This document shows positions 55,019 through 64,000 of a stretch of 64,000 nucleotides of DNA, one piece after another. Source of the DNA: Platanthera guangdongensis (taxonomy: Eukaryota > Streptophyta > Magnoliopsida > Asparagales > Orchidaceae). The stretch lies in assembly GCA_039583875.1 (NCBI GenBank), contig CM077149.1, forward strand, positions 22,953,194 to 23,017,193, read 5' to 3'. The notes beneath the pieces are model-generated. The model was given only the letters and a program-made list of their open reading frames with translations, was not told where the DNA came from and ran no database searches. A program made the position numbers and the translations under genes. Positions within the stretch are counted from its first letter, which is position 1. Each line of letters begins with the position of its first letter.

Positions 55019-57017
55019 TGTTAGATCCCTAGTTGATTTGGGCTAGGTTCACTGACTTAGGTTGTGACCCATCATGTATAGTCTGGGTCAAGTCTGTGTC
55101 TTAGAGTCTAGTACAGTCCTCTATCTCAACTTCAGATGGACCAGCCTTCTTCAAGACCTTCAGGAACTCCAGATCTATCAGATTTTCAGACTAAGTGAAA
55201 TGAGTTCGACGTTCGTCGAACTCAGCTCGACGAAGGAAGTTCTGCGCTCGACGATCGTGAGACAATTCGCAGTACTAAGCTCGACGAACTTTGTTCTTTG
55301 CTCGACGAACCCCAGGTTCTACTTCTAGCATTCTCAGGACTACTTCAGAATTTCTCTAAGTCCAGCTTCATGCTCCGGTCAACGAATCATTTTCTGAGCT
55401 CGACGAACTTGGACCTCAAGTTCACAGCTTCTCAGGTCGACGAATGCTAAATCTGTACTCGATGATTTTTGTACTCAGAGAATCTGTGTCGACACTTAGG
55501 GCTTGTGTCGACACCAGGCGATTTGTGTCGACACCCAGGATTTCAGTCGACACCAGCTTGTGTCGACACCAGAGGTTTTGTGTCGACACCTAGATCAATC
55601 TGTCGACATCAGGGGAGTTGTGTCGACACCTAGATCAATCTGTCGACACCAGGGGAGTTGTGTCGACACCAAGATCAATCTGTCGACACCATTTTGTGTC
55701 GACACAGTTTTTCAGCAGATGCAGAGTATTTCGTCCAAGTCCAGAACTTTTCTCAGCTCGACGAAATTTATTCTCAGCTCGACGAATTTGGTTCTCTGCT
55801 CGACGAATGATGTTTGTCTGATATTGAAGATTGTCTATTCAACGAATGAAGACTGTCAGCTCGACGAACTCAGCTCAGCTCGACGAACTCAGCCCAGCTC
55901 GACGAACTCAGCCCAGCTCGACCAATTCAAAACTCTGTTCGACGAATTCTGTTCTTCGGTCGACGATTCCAGACTAGGTCTTCTTCCATTCCCGTCTCAT
56001 TTCATGGCGCTGATTCCTGGACAATTAATGGCAGTTCTTAACAGAATACTACCGTTAGGATGCGCAATTAATTCTGGATTATCACATGCCGTTTTCCCAT
56101 GGAAATAGTTGGGGAAACAATTAATTGCTGCTTCCTTTCCAGGCCGTCTGTCATTACTGCTCGACATTCAAAAATTCGATGGCTCTCCTTGACAGACAGA
56201 GAGATATACAGAAACTAGATGGAACAGAACAAATATACAACACCAGAACATCTAGAACAGCATAGACAGTGATTCAGACAACACAAGAAAAGGATTTTCA
56301 TTCTTGGCCCAGAGAGAAATTGATCTAGAAGAAGAAGAAGAACATTACATCAATATCAAGAGTCTTCTTCATCTGCTTTTACTCAGGAGAACTTCAAAAC
56401 AATACATTCATATCAGTTGCAAGAAGTTCCTGAAGAATTTCTCTGGACCTGGAATTCTAGGTCTTTGAAGACCTATCACCCTGAAACAGTGCTCCAGTTT
56501 TCTTCCTGAACCATTCCACATCTCAGGGGGAGCAAAGCTGCTAAACAACATACACAAGTCTTCTCATTTGACTTGAGAAAGAGAAGACCTCATCACCCTC
56601 TCACTCCACCTCTATACAGGGTTTTAATTCCCTTCAAAATTATTCTGGTTGCAAGTCTCCCACCAAAATACTTGAGGGTTTGGTTTTTGGGAACCTGATC
56701 AAAACCCCATTGGTGCCAGGACACCTGATCAACCCCTTCCTGCAGTGGATTCCTACCAGGGTGGTAGAATAGTGGACTACCTAGATTTGGGGAACCACTA
56801 TAAAATTCTTGTGTCATCTGGTTGCTTTCTTTTCCTTTTTGTTTTCTGGCCTTGCTCTGTGATTGTGTTGTGATTAGTCTTTTGCTGCTTTCTGATTTAT
56901 TGTATTTGCTGCACACACACACACACAAAAATACAATAGCAGTTGTAAAAGTTTTAAAATTACCACATACTCTATTCACCCCCCCTCTAGAGTATATTAG
57001 ATCTAACTGCACTTTCA
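55019..57017 (+). repeat. 3' LTR of B
   Basis: 1999 bp, matching 42741-44735. TGTCGACA array at 55486-55707, TATAAAA at 56799-56805. Confidence 0.95.
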
Positions 57018-57388
57018 GACTTGATCAAGAAGAAAATAAACAAGAACTTTGTGAATTTTGGAAGGATTCTAGGGCTGTTTCTCCAAAACAGATGCCCTGC
57101 ACTGCTAGTCTCTTCTGGGATGCATATCAATGCCTATAAGAGGCTGTCCTGTGCCCTCTTTGGCAAATGGGACAGGCAGATAGTGAAGCCCAGCAGGCCC
57201 TCTGCAAGCACAACTTCAGGCACAAGGACTGTAACAATCTCTTCACCTCAAGTCTCTGCCCCTGCAGATGACTTGCCTGCTGCTTCTCCTCCTCCAACTC
57301 TTATTTCATCTCCACCAATCACCTCCACCATTCAAATATCATCCACCATCATTATTTCCTGCCCATCTCCAACATCAATTCCATCTCC
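57018..57388 (+). CDS. A third ORF, segment 2
   Basis: After B's second GACTT the frame of A's third ORF resumes: DLIKKKINKNFVNFGRILG, CALFGKWDRQIVKPSRP, then a Ser/Thr/Pro-rich stretch. This matches B at FDLIKKRISKKEVCYGRILG. 122 codons are open up to C's insertion within IPSP. No stop. Same caveats on function as segment 1. Confidence 0.85.
57384..57388. repeat. Target-site duplication of C (TCTCC), left copy
   Basis: TCTCC at 57384-57388 and 63491-63495. Confidence 0.95.
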
Positions 57389-59273
57389 TGTTAAAATTCA
57401 ACAAACCGCAGACGCCCCCTTGGATACCCTGTTGAAAACTCAACAAACCGAAGGAGAATACGCCCACTTATAATGTTGAAAGTTTTCCCGGATCGTGGAG
57501 TTAGCATGGGTTATCTCAACAAAGCAGTAACAACCAGCAACACATGCAGCACAAGCTTCTTTATTGATCAAGAGCGAACTTCTTTACAAGGCGAGACATA
57601 CATGGCGAGACATGCTTCACCAAAACCCAACACCGGGAGAGCAGAGACAGTTACAAAGACAAGAACAAAAAACAAGCCGCGCGGACTCAATCAACTCGCC
57701 GCCGACCTACTGCTGTGGAGTCCGCTCAGTCCGCCAGGTCGCCAGACCGCAACCCAAGCCGCGCGGACTCACCCTTATTCCAATGCTTAGCTCTTCACCG
57801 CCGGTCTGCACGCCGCCAGACCGCACAAGCTGCGTCACCGAATGGAACAGTCCGCCTGAAGCAGGCGACTTCCTGAACCCCGAACCAAGTCGCCAAAGAG
57901 AAGACCGCCTGGTCGCTATCCGCGACCTGCTGTTTACCGCCTGTTGCTTAACCGCAGAGTCCGCACTGTCCCTGACCGCAATCAGAGCCAAGTCCTGGCT
58001 TTCCAGCGCTATCCGCACAACCTGCACAGCACAACCGGGTCAACTCTCTATCCGCGCGGACACAAAGTCCAGGCCGCAGCAACTTACGCGAGCTCAAAAA
58101 CTGTTCACTTACTTCGGTCCAGGTTCCCTCTTTCCTGATGTGACATGAGTCCTATTTATAGGCACGACGATGAGTATGGTCACCGCCCTTCCCGATAGGA
58201 TAACCGCCACAACCCGCAGCAAGAACATAGTGTGTCCGCCAGCCCGCGGACACACAATCCAGTCCGCCGCTCCTGTGCAGATAGCCAGTCCGCCCCAGCT
58301 TCTCCAAGGCCGGACTCCAATATCCAGTCCGCCTTGCCGCCAGAGACCAAGCCAGGACAACAGCCGGACTCCACAACAGCCGTATCCGCCATTCTGCGGA
58401 CAAGGCATCAGCCCGCAAAACCCGAGCCCGCATCCGCGCCATCAAGGCACCTGCCGGACTCAGCGGATACCCGGCTATCGTCCGCATATCCCAAGTCCAT
58501 TACCTCAACTCCAAGGCACCTCCGGACTTAGCGGACACGCCAATCCAGTCCGCTAACAGCAGACCCCAGTCCGCGTATACAGCGAACTCCAGTCCGCTTC
58601 CCTGAGTCCATAACCTCATCACAAGGCTCAACCGGACTCAGCGGACTCCGGCTCCAGTCCGCACGCTCCTGCACAAGCAAATCTCCAGTCCGCATTTCCC
58701 CAAGCTAGCAAACAAGGCAACTGCACTTCTACTACGCTTGGCGGACTGAGAAACCAGCCCGCGCTCCACTGCGCGATCTCCCCGGACTGAGCCATCATGG
58801 ACTTGGTTCAATTCCCACCAAGTCCAGTCCGCTGGCCACAAGGGCCAGTCCGCACTTACTGGCGGACACTGGATCTAGCCCGCCATACCGGGCGACCTCC
58901 AGTTCCTGTCCGCGCTGACCGGCGGTCTCCGCGGCTTTCACTTGCCGCTTCACTAGAGCAAGACCAAGGCATCTGCCAAACCGGTCTGCCGAGCTCCAGT
59001 TCTTCAGTCCACTTCAAGCCGGACTCCGCGGATAACATTCCTATCCGCCCGGTTACTTCCTGGGAGTAAACCGCCTGCTGAGCATACACTGGCCTGTCAG
59101 ACCGCCGCTGCTGTCCGCGTAGTCCGCGCGAACAGACCGCCCAGGCCGCCACAGAGCAAACCGCCTGCAACATCCCTGCTGACCTAGCAGTCCGCCAACC
59201 CAGTCCGCGTAGTCCGCGCGGATAGGTTTCCCAGGCCTTCCATTCACCCACTTTCACTTCACGGAATTCAACA
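57389..59273 (-). repeat. 3' LTR of C
   Basis: 1885 bp, TGTTGAATTCCG...AATTTTAACA on the minus strand. By hand about 20 GTCCGC and about nine GCGGAC sites, most in CAGTCCGC context. G+C-rich compared with its surroundings. Open frames here are translations of this repeat. Confidence 0.95.
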
Positions 59274-61519
59274 CTCCCCCTTGAAGTGAGAAGTGGTGAA
59301 TAACTCCAGCAGCTCCCGTAACCTTGCACCTGGTCCTTCCGATAGCATCTACGAAGAGATGTCCAAGACATAGTCCTCGCCCCGCATATCATGGACCATG
59401 AGGGAGCCCTCCAGCATCTCCAAAAAGGAGCCATGCTTCCCTCTGCCTTCTTCAGCTTCAACCTCCACTCATGCATCACAGGAGTATCACCAACTTCCTT
59501 GGACCCAGAAGCCCAAGCCTCGTTGCCTCTGAGAGAAGTCACCTCATCAGACTTGGTGTCAACCACCTCCTTGATTCTAGTGGGGTCATCACAGCCAGAA
59601 GTCCCTTGCTCGACCTGAGGGCTAACAAGGAAACACGGGACCAAGTCCTCCGTGTTCCCTTCGCTATATCGAGCTGGTGGCTTACTGATCCTCTTCGATC
59701 TCCGAAGAACCTGATCATGGCTAACCACCTCCGCTGCTTTTGAACCAGCTCCGTTCCCGGGCAAACCCGGAACAATGCTCCCTTTGTTCCCTGAACAAGA
59801 CGCCTCCTTACTGGAACCAAGAGCACCTGGAGCAACGCTCCCCCTGCTACCTGAACCAGAAGACTCTCCTCTTGAACATGAACTGCCTGGAACATCGCTC
59901 CCCTTGCTTCCTGAACAGGAAGCCTCCGCATTTGAGCCAGAAGGTCCTGGAGCATCGCTCCCCCTTCTTCCCGACTCTGACGCCTTTGCCCCGGAGCTAG
60001 AACAACCTGGAGCACCTGGTGACTCAGGCAACTCCACTTCCTTAGCAGCAGCCTCCTTCAGCCCACCATCTGACCTGCTTAACTCTAGCTCCACATAAGA
60101 GCTACCCCAATACGGCGTCAACTCATCAAAAACAATGTCTCTCGACACTATGAGTTTCTTCGTCGCAGGATCCATACACCTCCATCCTCTTCTCTGCTCA
60201 TCATACCCAACAAAGACTAGCTTTGTCTTGAGAGCACCCGGAGAATGTATATAGCAGGTAGATCCAAACACCCGAAGGTGCTTCACTGAGGGCTTCACTC
60301 CGAACATTAGCTCATAAGGAGTCTTCATTATGATCGGACTAAGAGGCATCCGGTTGATGACATGAGCAGCACAGGCTATTCCCTCCGCCCAAAGAGCCTT
60401 CGGAACGCCTTTACTCCGAAGCCAACACTTGCAGGTCTCCGTTAACCAACGGATCATTCGAGCTGCAACACTACCCTGTTGTGAAGTATGTCCACAAGAA
60501 AGCTCCATCCGGATCCCTTGCTTCCTGCAAAAGCGTGAGAACTCGGTTGAGGCAAACTCACCACTGAAACTTGTCCTCAACACCTTGATCCTCCGGCCAA
60601 GCTGGCGTTCGACAAGCTTCTTGAACTCCACAAACAAGCGTACCATGTTGGACTTCGTCTTCATAAAGTATACCCAAGTATACCCAGAATAGTCATCAAC
60701 CAATATCAGCATGAACCTGCTGCCTCCAAGACTGGCCGTGACGGTCGGTCCCACCAGAGCACAATGGACAACCGCCAATGGTGCATTACTCCTGGATTGT
60801 GCTTTGTCGACCATGAAGCGATAGGCTCCACTTTCCTGACATCCCGCACACCCCCGACCATCGCCATAGGATGACAATCTAGGCAAGCCTCTTACGAGTC
60901 TTCTTTCCGCCATTGCTTTCAGCTTGTCCATCCCTACATGCCCCAGTCTTTCATGCCAGATAGCTGCACTATCATTGGCATCCAGCCGATCAGCTTCAGA
61001 ACTAGTTGAAGTCCCAACTACGTTCTTCTCCTTCCTCCCTACCTGAGCAACGTTCGCCGAGAGCAAGGTAACCTTGCACTCCTTCCGAAGATGACCTTGC
61101 TGCTTGCATTTATAGCACCTTGGTCCTTCCTTCCTCTTCCTATCACGCCTAGGAGAAACACTCCTTTCTTCCTGATATGAAGTAGAGGGACCAACTTCAG
61201 CAGCAACCTCCTTCACCTTCTTCCTGAACAACCCATCAAGGGAAGTCCAGACCTCCGCAGCTGACCGACATCCACTGATGTGGTCCAAGAGCTCCGATGA
61301 GATAACCTGCTTGAGAATCGACTCCGCTTTCGCATTTGCCTCCTTCCAAGCTCTCATCGCCTCAGCATTGCCAGCAGTATCCTCTTGTCTTCCTGCTCCG
61401 CATACAACCTCCCAAAGGTCCTCGCCAAGAAGAAAGCTCTTCATACAGGACTTCCACCGTTCACAGTTCGTCGCTGTAAGGAGATCAATACCAAGACAAC
61501 TTGCATCCTCCACTGCCAT
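58856..61519 (-). CDS. C: Gag-integrase fusion with altered catalytic site
   Basis: ATG at 61519 (MAVEDASCLGIDLL). Residues 1-110 are a shortened gag capsid (NCERWKSCMKSFLLGEDLWEVV, SSELLDHISGCRSAAEVWTSL). The knuckle CYKCKQQGHLRKEC is at 135-148. Only 40 residues then lead to the integrase zinc finger (H189, H194, C224, C227), so the protease is absent. The integrase core follows, but the three catalytic positions are A254 (VHCALVGP), S317 (LRTSFSGEF) and A353 (QQGSVAARM). Residues about 430-620 are Ser/Gly-rich with RRSKRISKPPARY, after which RT and RNase H are missing. The frame stays open into the 3' LTR, to 58856. About 887 residues without a stop. It may act as a structural or DNA-binding protein; that is inference. 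Confidence 0.8.
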   Translation of the reverse strand: MAVEDASCLGIDLLTATNCERWKSCMKSFLLGEDLWEVVCGAGRQEDTAGNAEAMRAWKEANAKAESILKQVISSELLDHISGCRSAAEVWTSLDGLFRKKVKEVAAEVGPSTSYQEERSVSPRRDRKRKEGPRCYKCKQQGHLRKECKVTLLSANVAQVGRKEKNVVGTSTSSEADRLDANDSAAIWHERLGHVGMDKLKAMAERRLVRGLPRLSSYGDGRGCAGCQESGAYRFMVDKAQSRSNAPLAVVHCALVGPTVTASLGGSRFMLILVDDYSGYTWVYFMKTKSNMVRLFVEFKKLVERQLGRRIKVLRTSFSGEFASTEFSRFCRKQGIRMELSCGHTSQQGSVAARMIRWLTETCKCWLRSKGVPKALWAEGIACAAHVINRMPLSPIIMKTPYELMFGVKPSVKHLRVFGSTCYIHSPGALKTKLVFVGYDEQRRGWRCMDPATKKLIVSRDIVFDELTPYWGSSYVELELSRSDGGLKEAAAKEVELPESPGAPGCSSSGAKASESGRRGSDAPGPSGSNAEASCSGSKGSDVPGSSCSRGESSGSGSRGSVAPGALGSSKEASCSGNKGSIVPGLPGNGAGSKAAEVVSHDQVLRRSKRISKPPARYSEGNTEDLVPCFLVSPQVEQGTSGCDDPTRIKEVVDTKSDEVTSLRGNEAWASGSKEVGDTPVMHEWRLKLKKAEGSMAPFWRCWRAPSWSMICGARTMSWTSLRRCYRKDQVQGYGSCWSYSPLLTSRGSVEFREVKVGEWKAWETYPRGLRGLGWRTARSAGMLQAVCSVAAWAVCSRGLRGQQRRSDRPVYAQQAVYSQEVTGRIGMLSAESGLKWTEELELGRPVWQMPWSCSSEAASESRGDRRSARTGTGGRPVWRARSSVRQ
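59274..59290 (-). other. Polypurine tract of C
   Basis: The minus strand reads CACTTCAAGGGGGAG directly before TGTTGAATTCC. Confidence 0.88.
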
Positions 61520-61591
61520 GGTTCTACCACTGGTTTCCTCGACAGACGAGCAACTACTTCCATTGAGCACTGCTTGACCACTCCAACAACC

Positions 61592-61605
61592 TCGCTCTGA
61601 TACCA
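61592..61605 (-). other. Primer-binding site of C
   Basis: The minus strand reads TGGTATCAGAGCGAGG next to the 5' LTR; a perfect match to the initiator tRNA-Met complement. Confidence 0.93.
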
Positions 61606-63490
61606 TGTTAAAATTCAACAAACCGCAGACGCCCCCTTGGATACCCTGTTGAAAACTCAACAAACCGAAGGAGAATACGCCCACTTATAATGTTGAAAGT
61701 TTTCCCGGATCGTGGAGTTAGCATGGGTTATCTCAACAAAGCAGTAACAACCAGCAACACATGCAGCACAAGCTTCTTTATTGATCAAGAGCGAACTTCT
61801 TTACAAGGCGAGACATACATGGCGAGACATGCTTCACCAAAACCCAACACCGGGAGAGCAGAGACAGTTACAAAGACAAGAACAAAAAACAAGCCGCGCG
61901 GACTCAATCAACTCGCCGCCGACCTACTGCTGTGGAGTCCGCTCAGTCCGCCAGGTCGCCAGACCGCAACCCAAGCCGCGCGGACTCACCCTTATTCCAA
62001 TGCTTAGCTCTTCACCGCCGGTCTGCACGCCGCCAGACCGCACAAGCTGCGTCACCGAATGGAACAGTCCGCCTGAAGCAGGCGACTTCCTGAACCCCGA
62101 ACCAAGTCGCCAAAGAGAAGACCGCCTGGTCGCTATCCGCGACCTGCTGTTTACCGCCTGTTGCTTAACCGCAGAGTCCGCACTGTCCCTGACCGCAATC
62201 AGAGCCAAGTCCTGGCTTTCCAGCGCTATCCGCACAACCTGCACAGCACAACCGGGTCAACTCTCTATCCGCGCGGACACAAAGTCCAGGCCGCAGCAAC
62301 TTACGCGAGCTCAAAAACTGTTCACTTACTTCGGTCCAGGTTCCCTCTTTCCTGATGTGACATGAGTCCTATTTATAGGCACGACGATGAGTATGGTCAC
62401 CGCCCTTCCCGATAGGATAACCGCCACAACCCGCAGTAAGAACATAGTGTGTCCGCCAGCCCGCGGACACACAATCCAGTCCGCCGCTCCTGTGCAGATA
62501 GCCAGTCCGCCCCAGCTTCTCCAAGGCCGGACTCCAATATCCAGTCCGCCTTGCCGCCAGAGACCAAGCCAGGACAACAGCCGGACTCCACAACAGCCGT
62601 ATCCGCCATTCTGCGGACAAGGCATCAGCCCGCAAAACCCGAGCCCGCATCCGCGCCATCAAGGCACCTGCCGGACTCAGCGGATACCCGGCTATCGTCC
62701 GCATATCCCAAGTCCATTACCTCAACTCCAAGGCACCTCCGGACTTAGCGGACACGCCAATCCAGTCCGCTAACAGCAGACCCCAGTCCGCGTATACAGC
62801 GAACTCCAGTCCGCTTCCCTGAGTCCATAACCTCATCACAAGGCTCAACCGGACTCAGCGGACTCCGGCTCCAGTCCGCACGCTCCTGCACAAGCAAATC
62901 TCCAGTCCGCATTTCCCCAAGCTAGCAAACAAGGCAACTGCACTTCTACTACGCTTGGCGGACTGAGAAACCAGCCCGCGCTCCACTGCGCGATCTCCCC
63001 GGACTGAGCCATCCTGGACTTGGTTCAATTCCCACAAAGTCCAGTCCGCTGGCCACAAGGGCCAGTCCGCACTTATTGGAGGACACTGGATCTAGCCCGC
63101 CATACCGGGCGACCTCCAGTTCCTGTCCGCGCTGACCGGCGGTCTCCGCGGCTTTCACTTGCCGCTTCACTAGAGCAAGAACAAGGCATCTGCCAAACCG
63201 GTCTGCCGAGCTCCAGTTCTTCAGTCCGCTTCAAGCCGGACTCCGCGGATAACATTCCTATCCGCCCGGTTACTTCCTGGGAGTAAACCGCCTGCTGAGC
63301 ATACACTGGCCTGTCAGACCGCCGCTGCTGTCCGCGTAGTCCGCGCGAACAGACCGCCCAGGCCGCCACAGAGCAAACCGCCTGCAACATCCCTGCCGAC
63401 CTAGCAGTCCGCCAACCCAGTCCGCGTAGTCCGCGCGGATAGGTTTCCCAGGCCTTCCATTCACCCACTTTCACTTCACGGAATTCAACA
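61606..63490 (-). repeat. 5' LTR of C
   Basis: 1885 bp, near-identical to the 3' LTR. Differences noticed include positions equivalent to 58219, 58797, 58816, 58860 and 59190. Same GTCCGC array. Confidence 0.95.
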
Positions 63491-64000
63491 TCTCCAATCC
63501 CAACTCTTCCAATAACAGAAGAAACATTCCATCCTTTACATCACTACACTCAACTAGACATTGACACATCATCCAACATTCCATCTTTCAATCTTCTAAA
63601 TGATTCCTTCATGGATGACTCACCTTCATCCCCTCCTGATCTACCCTCTACATCCACATCATATGAACAGCTTCTACAAGATATCATTGATCAACCCACC
63701 TTCACACCATCTATCTCCATACCACTGTCTTTCATCTCCACAACCCCCACACCTCAACCTTCACTTCTACCATCCACCAGCTCTCCTCCAACATCACCAG
63801 TTGCCCCACCATCCTTCTCTACCTCTGCTCAAGTCCCTGCTGAGCAAGTAGATATTCCTGCCTTAGCTGACAAACCATATAAACTGATAGCTCCCAGGCT
63901 CTCACTTCTGTTGGAGACCTCCTTGGCTCCACTACTCAAGTCAGTTGCAGACTTATCTGCCAGGCTCTCTTCCATCTTTCCACCTCAGGCAATCCCTTCA
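63491..64000 (+). CDS. A third ORF, segment 3 (runs off window)
   Basis: After C's second TCTCC the frame of A resumes (IPTLPITEETFHPLH) and stays open to 64000. Composition is Pro/Ser/Thr-rich (about 63600-63860), then LIAPRLSLLLETSLAPLLKS, which aligns with the B sequence around LLTPLIKSLITEAITPLV. The acidic and basic parts seen in B should lie beyond the window. Confidence 0.82.

Larger units (their letters stand above)
42741..57017 (+). mobile_element. Element B: complete Sirevirus-type Ty1/copia
   Basis: 5' LTR, PBS, gag, pol, third ORF, polypurine tract, 3' LTR and a perfect 5-bp TSD. 14.3 kb, or about 12.7 kb without solo LTR D. LTR start TGTT(G/A)GATCCCTAG and end CACTTTCA. Same family as E. 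Inserted into A's third ORF. Genes carry a handful of lesions, and its LTRs are alike at roughly 97-98% by eye (estimate from portions). Confidence 0.96.
57389..63490 (-). mobile_element. Element C: non-autonomous Ty1/copia, complete and young
   Basis: 6102 bp, LTRs of exactly 1885 bp each, perfect TSD, PBS and polypurine tract. The internal region is only 2332 bp and encodes one Gag-integrase frame; protease, RT and RNase H are missing. I count about eight differences between the LTRs, so it inserted recently and must have been copied by enzymes from another element. Confidence 0.95.
34758..64000 (+). mobile_element. Element A: Sirevirus-type Ty1/copia, interrupted by B and C, 3' end outside
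   Basis: 5' LTR 34758-36376, PBS, gag, pol, third ORF. The third ORF is split by B (42741-57017) and C (57389-63490) and still runs at the window end, so the 3' LTR is not seen. Without the insertions its visible length is about 8.9 kb. Its LTR differs from those of B and E but matches solo LTR D. Gag and pol carry a few stops and one frameshift. Confidence 0.92.

Noticed and set aside
57473..58556. Several overlapping ORFs (up to 194 aa) in C's LTR, duplicated at 61690-62773
   Set aside because: Both LTRs give identical ORFs in several frames and the composition follows the GTCCGC repeat; no domain is visible.
61520..61684. Upstream start of the C frame (55 extra residues)
   Set aside because: These codons cover the 5' LTR end, PBS and leader; the Gag-like sequence starts at the ATG at 61519.
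1..64000. Host genes, tRNAs or other cellular RNAs
   Set aside because: Every coding block matches retroelement domains, and the rest is LTR or leader; nothing resembling a host exon or a tRNA cloverleaf was noticed by eye.

Overview
This window is repeat-dense nuclear DNA of a flowering plant, probably a eudicot (inferred from the element families; no cellular gene is visible to confirm it). Essentially all 64 kb is LTR retrotransposons inserted into one another. I found no host gene, tRNA, rRNA or CRISPR array. I label the elements X, F, E, G, H, A, B, C and D.

Left third. X (1-5582, minus) is a decayed Ty3/gypsy chromovirus: partial 3' LTR, chromodomain remnant, integrase, RNase H, RT, protease, gag. 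At 5583 begins the 5' LTR of F, a plus-strand Ty3/gypsy element. That LTR is split by E (7470-20393, minus), a nearly 13-kb Ty1/copia element of the Sirevirus (SIRE/Maximus) type with 2-kb LTRs, gag, pol and a large third ORF in the envelope position. F resumes at 20394 (rest of LTR, PBS, gag, protease, RT) and is cut inside RNase H at 23814 by G.

Middle. G (23815-32907 visible, minus) is a gypsy chromovirus with a 3.6-kb LTR, a protease-to-chromodomain pol and no gag. Its 5' LTR is split at 32908 by H, a Tnt1-like copia element (minus) with a clean RT-RNase H reading frame, itself cut at 34757 by A.

Right half. A (34758 to beyond the window, plus) is a second Sirevirus-type element. Its third ORF is interrupted twice: by B (42741-57017, plus, complete, TSD GACTT), a sibling of E, and by C (57389-63490, minus, complete, TSD TCTCC), a non-autonomous copia element. 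B's third ORF is interrupted by D, a solo LTR of the A subfamily (50740-52262, minus, TSD AAGCT). The order from oldest to youngest is X, F, G, H, A, B, D. E is later than F and C is later than A.

The most unusual points are these. (1) C keeps one long Gag-integrase frame with no protease, RT or RNase H, and all three integrase catalytic positions (D, D, E) are replaced, although its LTRs are nearly identical. (2) The third ORF of A, B and E has no envelope features but is preceded in all three by a pyrimidine tract and CAG/GT immediately before its ATG, as if expressed from a spliced RNA. (3) In A, B and E, gag ends at a stop and pol continues in the +1 frame. (4) Unrelated elements are loaded with short CpG-containing inverted motifs (TCGTCGA/TCGACGA, TGTCGACA, ACTCGAG, GTCCGC/GCGGAC, CACGGGCGTG) in LTRs and even in frame in gag.
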